This document shows, piece after piece, positions 5,135 through 10,613 of a stretch of 10,613 nt of DNA. The notes under the pieces were generated by a model. That model was not told the DNA's origin, made no database searches, and saw only the letters and a list, made by a program, of their open reading frames with translations. Origin of the DNA: Hyphomicrobiales bacterium (GTDB taxonomy: Bacteria > Pseudomonadota > Alphaproteobacteria > Micropepsales > Micropepsaceae); NCBI GenBank assembly GCA_017849395.1, contig JAFIHO010000117.1, positions 1 through 10,613 of the forward strand, read 5' to 3'. Numbering within the stretch: position 1 is the stretch's first letter; each line of letters starts with the position of its first letter. Both the position numbers and the translations under genes were made by a program.

Positions 5135-5883
5135 AGCCGCACCGGCGCGGCGCCCAATTCGCGCAGCATCGCCTCGATGGCTTGCGCGGCTTTCTCCACC
5201 GCCGCCGCGTCACGGCCGCGCGCCACAAGCTGCACGCCATAGCCCTGGTCGCGATAAAAGGGATAGGAGCCGAGCGCCACGTCGGGATTGTCCTTCTGGA
5301 TCGCGGCCAGCCCGCCCGCGACCTTGCCCTCCGGCACCTCGGCGCTGACGGTTGCACTGTGCACCACCACCCCGCGCGGCAAGAGCGGCTCTATCGCCTC
5401 CAGCATCGCGCGCATGATCATGGGCACGCCCGCCAGCACGAAGACATTGCCGATATGGAACCCCGGCGCGGCGGATACGCTGTTGCGCACCAGGCTCGCG
5501 CCCAGCGGAACCCGCGCCATCCGCTTGCGCATGTCGTTGAACTCGCCGGGCGCATAACGCGCCTCCAGCAGGCGCATGGCTTCGGGGTGGAAATCGATGC
5601 CCACGCCGAAGGCCGCGGCGATGGCGTCGGCGGTGATGTCGTCATGGGTGGGGCCGATGCCCCCCGTGGTAAAAACAAAATCGTAGCGCGCCCGCAGGGC
5701 GTTCAGCGCGGCCACGATTTCGGCCTGGTCGTCGCCCACCACCCTGCCCTCTTTCAGGTCGATCCCGAGGCTGCCCAGGAACCGGGCGATATAGGCGGTG
5801 TTGGTGTCCTGGGTCCGTCCCGACAGGATTTCGTCCCCGATAACCAGCACGGCGGCGGTTTTTGGGGTCTGTGGCTGGTCCAT
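5131..5883 (-). CDS. CinA-type molybdopterin-binding-fold (MoaB/MogA-like) domain protein, stand-alone
   Basis: The 250-residue protein belongs to the competence/damage-inducible CinA N-terminal family (COG1058). Residues about 9-175 form the MoCF_biosynth fold: AVLVIGDEILSGRTQDTN at 11-28 and the signature TTGGIGPTHDDIT at 72-84. The rest, to residue 250, is the usual family extension with SYPFYRD. The C-terminal nicotinamide-nucleotide amidase domain of full CinA (about 160 residues) is absent, as is common in alphaproteobacteria where PncC is separate. Domains of this kind have been linked to ADP-ribose or pyridine-nucleotide turnover; the exact substrate here is unknown. Despite the fold name, a role in molybdenum cofactor synthesis is not implied. 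ATG 5883 has GGGAA upstream. The gene is divergent from map over 63 bases and convergent with the TPR gene, their stop codons overlapping at 5131-5134. Confidence 0.9.
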   Translation of the reverse strand: MDQPQTPKTAAVLVIGDEILSGRTQDTNTAYIARFLGSLGIDLKEGRVVGDDQAEIVAALNALRARYDFVFTTGGIGPTHDDITADAIAAAFGVGIDFHPEAMRLLEARYAPGEFNDMRKRMARVPLGASLVRNSVSAAPGFHIGNVFVLAGVPMIMRAMLEAIEPLLPRGVVVHSATVSAEVPEGKVAGGLAAIQKDNPDVALGSYPFYRDQGYGVQLVARGRDAAAVEKAAQAIEAMLRELGAAPVRL

Positions 5884-5946
5884 TTACGGGTTCCCGGCTA
5901 GGATTTGGCTGGACAATCGGTCCCAGCCTCTTACATCAGTTCTTGG

Positions 5947-6780
5947 ATGACGATCATACCCGACAGCGAAATCTTCGAAGCGGCTCGCAAGGCGCATTTT
6001 GCGGTCACCCTGCACAATCCCGCCGATTTCGAGGGGATGCGCCGGGCCGGGCGGCTGGCCGCCGAGGTGCTGGACCTTATGGTCCCGCTGGTGAAGCCGG
6101 GCGTCACCACCGCCGCGCTGGACAAGGTCGCCTATGACTACATCATCGCCCATGGCGCCACGCCCGCCTGCCTGGGCTATCGCGGCTATCGCCACACGGT
6201 CTGCACTTCGATCAATCATGTCGTGTGCCACGGCATTCCGGGCGACAAGCCGCTGCGCGACGGCGATGTGGTCAATATCGACGTCACCGTGATCCTGGAC
6301 GGCTGGCATGGCGACACCAGCCGCATGTATCCGGTGGGCGAGGTGAAACGGAAGGCCGAAAGGCTGGTGGAGATCACCTATGAATCCATGATGCGCGGCA
6401 TCGCGGTGGTGAAGCCCGGCAACACAACCGGCGATATCGGCCATGCCATTCAGAGTTACGCCGAAGGCCAGGAAGGCTGCGCCGTAGTGCGCGATTTCTG
6501 CGGCCATGGGTTGGGCAAGGTGTTCCACGCCCTGCCCAACATCGTGCATTACGGCAAGCCGGGCGCGGGCATCGCGTTGAAGCCCGGCATGTTTTTCACC
6601 ATCGAGCCGATGATCAATCTTGGCGGCTATGGCGTGAAGGTGTTGAGTGACGGCTGGACAGCGGTGACTCGCGACCGGTCGCTGTCGGCGCAATTCGAAC
6701 ATTCGGTGGGTGTCACGGAAAATGGCGTCGAGATATTCACCCTCTCGCCCAAGGGCTGGGATAAACCTCCCTATCTCTGA
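5947..6780 (+). CDS. map: Methionine aminopeptidase, type I
   Basis: The enzyme removes the initiator methionine from new proteins in the cytosol when the second residue is small. From ATG 5947 the protein is 277 residues, slightly longer than E. coli Map because of about 15 extra N-terminal residues. All five metal ligands of the pita-bread fold are present: Asp112 and Asp123 (NIDVTVILDGWHGDTSRMY), His187 (CGHGLG), Glu220 (FFTIEPM) and Glu251 (QFEHSVGV). His95 in VCHGIPGDK is the usual substrate-contact histidine. The C-terminal KPPYL is typical of alphaproteobacterial enzymes. The frame is open to a TTG at 5905, but MTIIPDSEIFE is the better N-terminus. The ribosome site is weak. It begins a tight plus-strand group with radC four bases downstream. 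Confidence 0.97.
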   Translation: MTIIPDSEIFEAARKAHFAVTLHNPADFEGMRRAGRLAAEVLDLMVPLVKPGVTTAALDKVAYDYIIAHGATPACLGYRGYRHTVCTSINHVVCHGIPGDKPLRDGDVVNIDVTVILDGWHGDTSRMYPVGEVKRKAERLVEITYESMMRGIAVVKPGNTTGDIGHAIQSYAEGQEGCAVVRDFCGHGLGKVFHALPNIVHYGKPGAGIALKPGMFFTIEPMINLGGYGVKVLSDGWTAVTRDRSLSAQFEHSVGVTENGVEIFTLSPKGWDKPPYL

Positions 6781-6784
6781 GACC

Positions 6785-7519
6785 GTGGAAGTGGCCGATG
6801 CCGGGGCGGTTTTCGTCCCGGCCCCTGCCGCGCCCGAAAATCTCAATACAAATCCCAATGCGGGCCATCGCGAGCGGTTGCGCGCGCGTTTCTTCGCGGG
6901 GGGCGCCAGCGCCATGCCGGATTATGAATTGCTGGAGCTGGCCCTGTTCGCCGCGCTGCCCCGGCGGGACACCAAGCCGCTGGCCAAGGCGCTGATCGCG
7001 CGTTTCGGCAGCTTTGCGGAAGTGATCGCCGCGCCGCGCGAAAGGCTGGTGGAAGTGCCGGGCGTGGGCGAATCCGTCGCCATGCATCTGAAGATCGTGG
7101 AAGCGGCGGCGCAGCGGCTGGCGCGCGGCAAGGTGATCGGGCGGCCCGCTTTGTCGTCCTGGACGGCGCTGCTGGATTACTGCACGGCGGCAATGGCGCG
7201 GGCGCGCAACGAGGAATTCCGCGTGCTGTTCCTGGACCGCAAGAATATCCTGATCGCCGACGAGGTGCAGGCGAAAGGGACAGTCGATCACACGCCCGTC
7301 TATCCGCGCGAGATCGTGAAGCGCGCGTTGGAGCATGGCGCGTCGGCCATCATCCTGGTGCACAATCATCCCAGCGGCGATCCCACGCCGTCGCACGCCG
7401 ACATCGAGATGACGCGCGAGATCGCCGCCGCCGCCAAGGCGCTGCATATCGCGGTGCATGACCATCTGGTGATCGGCCGCGCGGGGCATGTCAGTTTCAA
7501 AAGCCTGGGGCTGCTTTAG
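6785..7519 (+). CDS. radC: RadC-family JAB/MPN domain protein (UPF0758)
   Basis: This is a RadC (YicR-like) protein. The family was named for DNA repair, but that role was withdrawn for E. coli, and the true function is unsettled. With the GTG start used here it is 244 residues: a flexible Pro/Ala-rich leader (1-26), a helical N-terminal part starting GHRERLRARFF, a helix-hairpin-helix-like segment (VPGVGESVAMHLK, 91-103), and a C-terminal MPN/JAMM metalloprotease-like domain. The latter has the zinc motif HNHPSGDPTPSHAD at 193-206 (HxH, seven residues, S, two, D). The start is uncertain: in-frame alternatives are ATG 6722 and GTG 6710, both inside map, and GTG 6791. I prefer 6785 because the overlapping residues are Arg/Ser-rich filler and no clear ribosome site favours the upstream starts. 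Confidence 0.93.
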   Translation: MEVADAGAVFVPAPAAPENLNTNPNAGHRERLRARFFAGGASAMPDYELLELALFAALPRRDTKPLAKALIARFGSFAEVIAAPRERLVEVPGVGESVAMHLKIVEAAAQRLARGKVIGRPALSSWTALLDYCTAAMARARNEEFRVLFLDRKNILIADEVQAKGTVDHTPVYPREIVKRALEHGASAIILVHNHPSGDPTPSHADIEMTREIAAAAKALHIAVHDHLVIGRAGHVSFKSLGLL

Positions 7520-7521
7520 CC

Positions 7522-8109
7522 GTGCGGACATCCGCGCTGTGCATCCTCTTTCCGCTGGCGATCCTTGTGCGCCCGGCGGCCGGAGCCGAACCCGCTTCCT
7601 TTAACTGCGCCAAGGCGAAGAGCGGCATCGAGAAGCGCATCTGCGCCGACCCTGCATTGTCCGCGCTGGATCGGCGTCTCGCCGGAATCTTGCGGGCGGC
7701 CATGACGCAGAGAAAAGGCGCGGCCGCGTCCATGCTGCGGGCCGAACAGCGCGGCTGGATCAAGGAACGGGACGGTTGCGGGAAAAGCCCGGACCAGACG
7801 GCCTGCATTCGGGACAGGTATCGCCGCCGTATGTCCGAGTTGCAGGCGCGTCATGCCCTGGTGCCGTCGCTCGGTCCGTTCCGCTTTGCCTGCGGACCCA
7901 AAGACAGCGTCGCCGTGACCTTTTTCCGCTCCGAGATTCCGGCCATGATCGCGCGGCGCGGCGCAAAGACCGCGCTGATGTTCAGCGCGCCCGCAGCCAG
8001 CGGCGCGCGTTATCAGGGCCGCGATACAAGCTTCTGGGAACATCAGGGCGAAGCACAGATTGTCTGGGGACGAGGCGCGGCCCCCATGACCTGTCGTCCG
8101 GAACGCTGA
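7522..8109 (+). CDS. Secreted LprI-like plus MliC-like two-domain protein (predicted lysozyme inhibitor)
   Basis: The 195-residue protein has a likely signal peptide (residues 1-22, ending PAAGA before EP) and no lipobox, so it should be a soluble periplasmic protein. Residues about 27-108 match the LprI/DUF1311 pattern: FNCAKAKSGIEKRICADPAL, DRRL, and LRAEQRGWIKERDGC with DQTACIRDRYRRRM. Residues about 118-193 look like MliC: FRFACGPKDSVAVTF, then APAASGARYQG, FWEHQGEAQIVWG and a final Cys. Cysteine pairs 29/41, 86/95 and 124/191 could form disulphides. Both families inhibit lysozyme in characterised bacteria, so protection of peptidoglycan is the natural guess, but inhibition here is inferred. 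Start GTG 7522 lies two bases after radC, suggesting cotranscription; no later start keeps the signal peptide. Confidence 0.85.
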   Translation: MRTSALCILFPLAILVRPAAGAEPASFNCAKAKSGIEKRICADPALSALDRRLAGILRAAMTQRKGAAASMLRAEQRGWIKERDGCGKSPDQTACIRDRYRRRMSELQARHALVPSLGPFRFACGPKDSVAVTFFRSEIPAMIARRGAKTALMFSAPAASGARYQGRDTSFWEHQGEAQIVWGRGAAPMTCRPER

Positions 8110-8120
8110 GGGCTTTGATC

Positions 8121-8564
8121 CTAACGCGCCGTTGCCGTCACCGCGATTTCGACTTTCACGCCGCGCAGCAGTTTCGCCACCTGCACGAAGGCGCGGGCGG
8201 GATAGGGGGCCTTGAAGTAGCTGGCATAGACCGCGTTCACGGCCGCGAAATCGTCGATGTCGGTGACATAGACCGTGACCGAGACGGCATCGTTCAGGGT
8301 CAGGCCCGCCGCCTTCAGGATCACCGCCGCATTGTCCAGGCAGCGTTTGGTCTGGGTGGTGACGTCCAGCTTGCTGTAGTCGATCTTGCCCGCCGGATCG
8401 AAGGGCAGTTGGCCGGACACGAACACCAGGTTGCCGCTCTTCACCGCCTGGGAATAGGGGCCGATGGCCTTGGGCGCTTCCGGCGCGTCGATCACCGTCT
8501 TGTCCGCCAGCGCAGGACCGCAAAGGGCCAGGAACGCCGCCAACGCGGCCATGAGAATGCGCAT
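8121..8564 (-). CDS. RidA-family (YjgF/YER057c/UK114) protein with signal peptide
   Basis: RidA proteins hydrolyse reactive enamine/imine intermediates from PLP enzymes, normally in the cytosol. This 147-residue member carries a clear N-terminal signal peptide, MRILMAALAAFLALCGPALA at 1-20, so it is probably periplasmic. The RidA domain spans about 23-145 with AIGPYSQAV (33-41), FVSGQLPFDP, the catalytic-type Arg124 in YPARAFVQVA, and Glu139 in VKVEI, the residues that bind the substrate carboxylate and activate water in active RidA. Start ATG 8564 is preceded by a strong ribosome site, GGAGGG, seven or so bases upstream. The frame stays open far upstream, antisense to purB, but that is a shadow. 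It ends 11 bases from the convergent LprI-MliC gene and is divergent from purB. Confidence 0.92.
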   Translation of the reverse strand: MRILMAALAAFLALCGPALADKTVIDAPEAPKAIGPYSQAVKSGNLVFVSGQLPFDPAGKIDYSKLDVTTQTKRCLDNAAVILKAAGLTLNDAVSVTVYVTDIDDFAAVNAVYASYFKAPYPARAFVQVAKLLRGVKVEIAVTATAR

Positions 8565-8610
8565 GAATCCCTCCATATCTGCCGCCATCAAAGCCCCTGG
8601 CGCCGCCGCT

Positions 8611-8639
8611 TTGCAATGGCTTGCCGCCCTTGTTAGAAG
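8611..8639 (+). promoter_or_regulatory. Weak candidate promoter for purB
   Basis: In the 99-base gap between ridA and purB, TTGCAA (8611-8616) and TAGAAG (8634-8639) are separated by 17 bases, the ideal spacing for a housekeeping sigma factor, and lie 24 bases before the purB ATG. Matches to the consensus hexamers are only partial, so this is a suggestion. I see no purine riboswitch or PurR-like operator here. Confidence 0.25.
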
Positions 8640-8663
8640 CCGCCGTCCAGCACGAGGCGCGCC

Positions 8664-9965
8664 ATGATCCCCCGCTATGCCCGCGAACAGATGGTTTCCA
8701 TCTGGTCGCCGGAAACCAAATTCCGCATCTGGTTCGAGATCGAGGCCCATGCCACCGACGCGCTGGCCGAACTGGGCGTGGTGCCGAAGGAGGCCGCCGC
8801 CAAGGTTTGGGAAAAGGGCCGCGACGCGAAGTTCGACGTCGCGCGCATCGACGAGATCGAGCGCGAGGTCAAGCATGACGTGATCGCATTCCTGACCCAT
8901 CTGTCGGAGATCGTGGGACCGGAAGCGCGTTTCGTGCATCAGGGCATGACCAGTTCCGATGTGCTGGACACCTGTTTGAACGTGCAGCTTGCCCGCGCCG
9001 CCGACATATTGATCGCGGATACCGACGCACTGCTGGCGGCGCTGAAGAAACGCGCGCTGGAATACAAGATGACGCCCACCATCGGCCGCAGCCATGGCAT
9101 CCATGCGGAGCCGACCACCTTCGGCGTGAAGCTGGCCACCTATTATGCCGAATTCACCCGCGCCCGCGCCCGGCTGGTGGCGGCGCGCGCGGAGATCGCC
9201 ACCTGCGCCATTTCCGGCGCGGTGGGCACTTTTGCCAATATCGACCCGCGGGTGGAGGAACATGTCGCGGCGAAGATGGGATTGGCGGTCGAGCCCGTCT
9301 CGACCCAGGTCATCCCGCGCGACCGCCATGCCGCCTATTTCGCGGCGCTGGGCGTGGTGGCGTCGTCGCTGGAGCGGCTGGCGGTGGAAATCCGCCATCT
9401 GCAGCGCACCGAAGTGCTGGAAGCCGAGGAATATTTCTCGCCGGGCCAGAAAGGCTCGTCCGCCATGCCGCACAAGCGCAATCCGGTGCTGACCGAGAAT
9501 GTCACCGGCCTGGCCCGCATGGTGCGCAGCTATGCGCTGCCCGCGATGGAGAATGTCGCGCTGTGGCATGAGCGGGATATTTCGCACTCATCGGTCGAGC
9601 GTTACATCGGTCCCGACGCCACCATCACACTCGACTTCGCGCTGGCGCGCATGACCGGCGTGATCGACAAGCTGGTCGTCTATCCGGAGCGGATGCAGAA
9701 GAATCTCGACGCCACCCATGGCCTGGTGCACAGCCAGCGGGTGCTGCTGGCGCTGACACAGGCGGGCACTTCGCGCGAGGACAGCTACCGGCTGGTCCAG
9801 CGCAACGCGATGCGCGCCTGGAACGGCGAAGGCAATCTGCTGGACCTGCTCAAGGCCGATCCTGATGTGAGCAAGGCGCTGCCCGCTGCCAGGCTGGAAG
9901 CGATGTTCGACCTGGGCTATCACCTGAAGCAGGTGGACACGATCTTCAAGCGGGTGTTCGGCTGA
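8664..9965 (+). CDS. purB: Adenylosuccinate lyase
   Basis: The enzyme acts twice in purine synthesis, splitting fumarate from SAICAR and from adenylosuccinate. The 433-residue protein is full length for the short bacterial (B. subtilis/Thermotoga-like) class. It shows the fumarase/aspartase superfamily motifs: KHD at 70-72, TSSD at 96-99, SHGIHAEPTTFG at 143-154 (general-acid His144), and the signature GSSAMPHKRNP at 264-274 with the flexible-loop catalytic serine. The N-terminus MIPRYAREQMVSIWS is canonical, and ATG 8664 follows a CGAGG ribosome site. It is followed two bases later by a small membrane protein gene. Together with purE and purK on the left edge it shows that purine genes are scattered across this stretch in separate units. 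Confidence 0.98.
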   Translation: MIPRYAREQMVSIWSPETKFRIWFEIEAHATDALAELGVVPKEAAAKVWEKGRDAKFDVARIDEIEREVKHDVIAFLTHLSEIVGPEARFVHQGMTSSDVLDTCLNVQLARAADILIADTDALLAALKKRALEYKMTPTIGRSHGIHAEPTTFGVKLATYYAEFTRARARLVAARAEIATCAISGAVGTFANIDPRVEEHVAAKMGLAVEPVSTQVIPRDRHAAYFAALGVVASSLERLAVEIRHLQRTEVLEAEEYFSPGQKGSSAMPHKRNPVLTENVTGLARMVRSYALPAMENVALWHERDISHSSVERYIGPDATITLDFALARMTGVIDKLVVYPERMQKNLDATHGLVHSQRVLLALTQAGTSREDSYRLVQRNAMRAWNGEGNLLDLLKADPDVSKALPAARLEAMFDLGYHLKQVDTIFKRVFG

Positions 9966-9967
9966 AG

Positions 9968-10360
9968 GTGCGCCCGGCGCTGGCGGGCTTCTGGTATTTC
10001 CTGGCCGCCTTTGCGTTGGGATTCGCGCTGGGCACGATCCGCGTCCTTATCGCCGCGCCACGACTGGGCGAATTTATCGCCGTGCTTCTGGAATTGCCGC
10101 TGATGCTGGCGGCGAGCTGGTATTTCAGCGCCGCGATCGTCCGGAAATTCGCCGTCCCGCCGCGCATCCCGGCACGCCTTGTGATGGGCGGCGCGGGGTT
10201 TGCGCTTCTTATGGCGGCGGAAATGGCGTTGGGATTTTTCGGCTTCGGCCGCAGCCTGGCGGATCAATTCGCGCTGCTGCTGCAACCGCCCGGCGCGCTG
10301 GGACTTGCGGGGCAGGTCGCATTCGCGCTGATCCCTGCCCTGCAAGCCCGCAAAGGCTAA
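9968..10360 (+). CDS. Four-helix membrane protein, function unknown
   Basis: I do not assign a function. The 130-residue protein is very hydrophobic with four predicted membrane helices at about 7-29, 35-57, 70-92 and 108-126, and short basic turns (PRLGEF, RKFAVPPR, GRSLADQ). Start is GTG 9968, two bases after the purB stop, and GAAGG in the purB end can serve as a ribosome site, so it is probably cotranslated with purB. Similar conserved hypothetical membrane proteins occur in alphaproteobacteria to my recollection. There is no transporter or enzyme motif. It ends two bases from the convergent zeta-subunit gene. Confidence 0.75.
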   Translation: MRPALAGFWYFLAAFALGFALGTIRVLIAAPRLGEFIAVLLELPLMLAASWYFSAAIVRKFAVPPRIPARLVMGGAGFALLMAAEMALGFFGFGRSLADQFALLLQPPGALGLAGQVAFALIPALQARKG

Positions 10361-10362
10361 TG

Positions 10363-10613
10363 CTATTTCACCTGCGCCGCGAAATGGTCGATGGACGCCT
10401 GCAACTGTTCGGCCATCTTGTCGCGAATGGTCTTGTCGGTCACCGTTTCCGGCAGTTCGGCGCGCAGCTTGCGGAACACATCTTCGTCACCCGGCTCGGC
10501 CAGATCGGCGGCGATCACGCTGCCCGCGAATGTTTCCGCCTCGGCGCCGGAAAGGCCCTTCAGGCCCGCCGCCCATTGGCCAAGCTGGTAATTGCGCCGC
10601 GCCTCGACCTTGA
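10363..10613 (-). CDS. DUF1476 protein, ATPase inhibitor zeta subunit (C-terminal part, cut by window edge)
   Basis: The minus strand encodes 82 residues and a TAG; the N-terminal roughly 20-25 residues lie beyond the window. The sequence KVEARRNYQLGQWAAGLKGL followed by GDEDVFRKLRAEL and a helical tail matches DUF1476, the alphaproteobacterial zeta subunit that blocks ATP hydrolysis by F1Fo-ATP synthase, characterised in Paracoccus denitrificans. The zeta subunit inhibits through its N-terminus, which cannot be checked here. The family's gene often sits near purB and purC in alphaproteobacteria, which fits the neighbourhood, but here it faces purB instead of following it. It does not begin at an ATG within the window, so it is easily missed. 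Confidence 0.88.
   Translation of the reverse strand, partial: KVEARRNYQLGQWAAGLKGLSGAEAETFAGSVIAADLAEPGDEDVFRKLRAELPETVTDKTIRDKMAEQLQASIDHFAAQVK

Noticed and set aside
5907..5928. Small hairpin (GGCTGG...CCAGCC) upstream of map as a regulatory element or riboswitch
   Set aside because: Only six continuous base pairs with a bulged extension, no T-run and no conserved motif; such stems are common by chance in GC-rich DNA.
8565..9587. A 488-codon minus-strand frame extending ridA upstream across purB
   Set aside because: The sequence before residue 1 of RidA is His/Arg/Gln-rich antisense of purB with no family resemblance. The strong GGAGGG site and signal peptide mark ATG 8564 as the start.

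Overview
The window is GC-rich, gene-dense bacterial chromosome, almost certainly from an alphaproteobacterium. The evidence is a DUF1476-type ATPase inhibitor (zeta subunit) close to purB, a eukaryote-like (type II) NADP-isocitrate dehydrogenase, a map-radC pair, a TTAC-N7-TTAACCAT sequence resembling a CtrA site, and palindromic repeats of a style common in that class. I cannot name the genus. Most of the window is core metabolism and housekeeping. I see no phage, transposase, CRISPR array, toxin-antitoxin pair, tRNA or rRNA. The unusual material lies in gene borders and small genes.

Layout. 1-795 (minus): purE-purK, purine synthesis, with purK cut by the window edge. 963-1688 (plus): a compact GGDEF diguanylate cyclase, followed in frame by a short remnant of a VOC/glyoxalase-type C-terminus (1689-1745). 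A cloverleaf-like palindrome (1795-1855) then separates it from the convergent icd gene (1851-3062, minus). 3137-5134 (plus): a tightly coupled run of a small two-helix membrane protein, trmJ (tRNA 2'-O-methyltransferase) and a CcmI-like membrane TPR protein. Between the last two, the final 55 bases of trmJ and its junction are duplicated around a palindromic element. 5131-5883 (minus): a stand-alone CinA/MoaB-type domain protein. 5947-8109 (plus): map, radC and a secreted protein joining an LprI-like and an MliC-like domain, packed within a few bases of each other. 8121-8564 (minus): a RidA protein with a signal peptide. 8664-10360 (plus): purB and a four-helix membrane protein of unknown function. 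10363-10613 (minus): the 3' part of the zeta-subunit gene.

Purine genes flank both sides (purE and purK on the left, purB on the right), but they are on different strands and are probably separate transcription units. Map with TrmJ (translation), RadC with CinA (genome or nucleotide maintenance families), and icd (TCA cycle) are ordinary core functions. The most interesting observations are the trmJ tail duplication with an embedded palindrome and 46-codon linking ORF, the predicted LprI-MliC two-domain lysozyme inhibitor, the exported RidA, the VOC remnant, and the possible CtrA control of the cyclase. I do not see a convincing new multi-gene system here.
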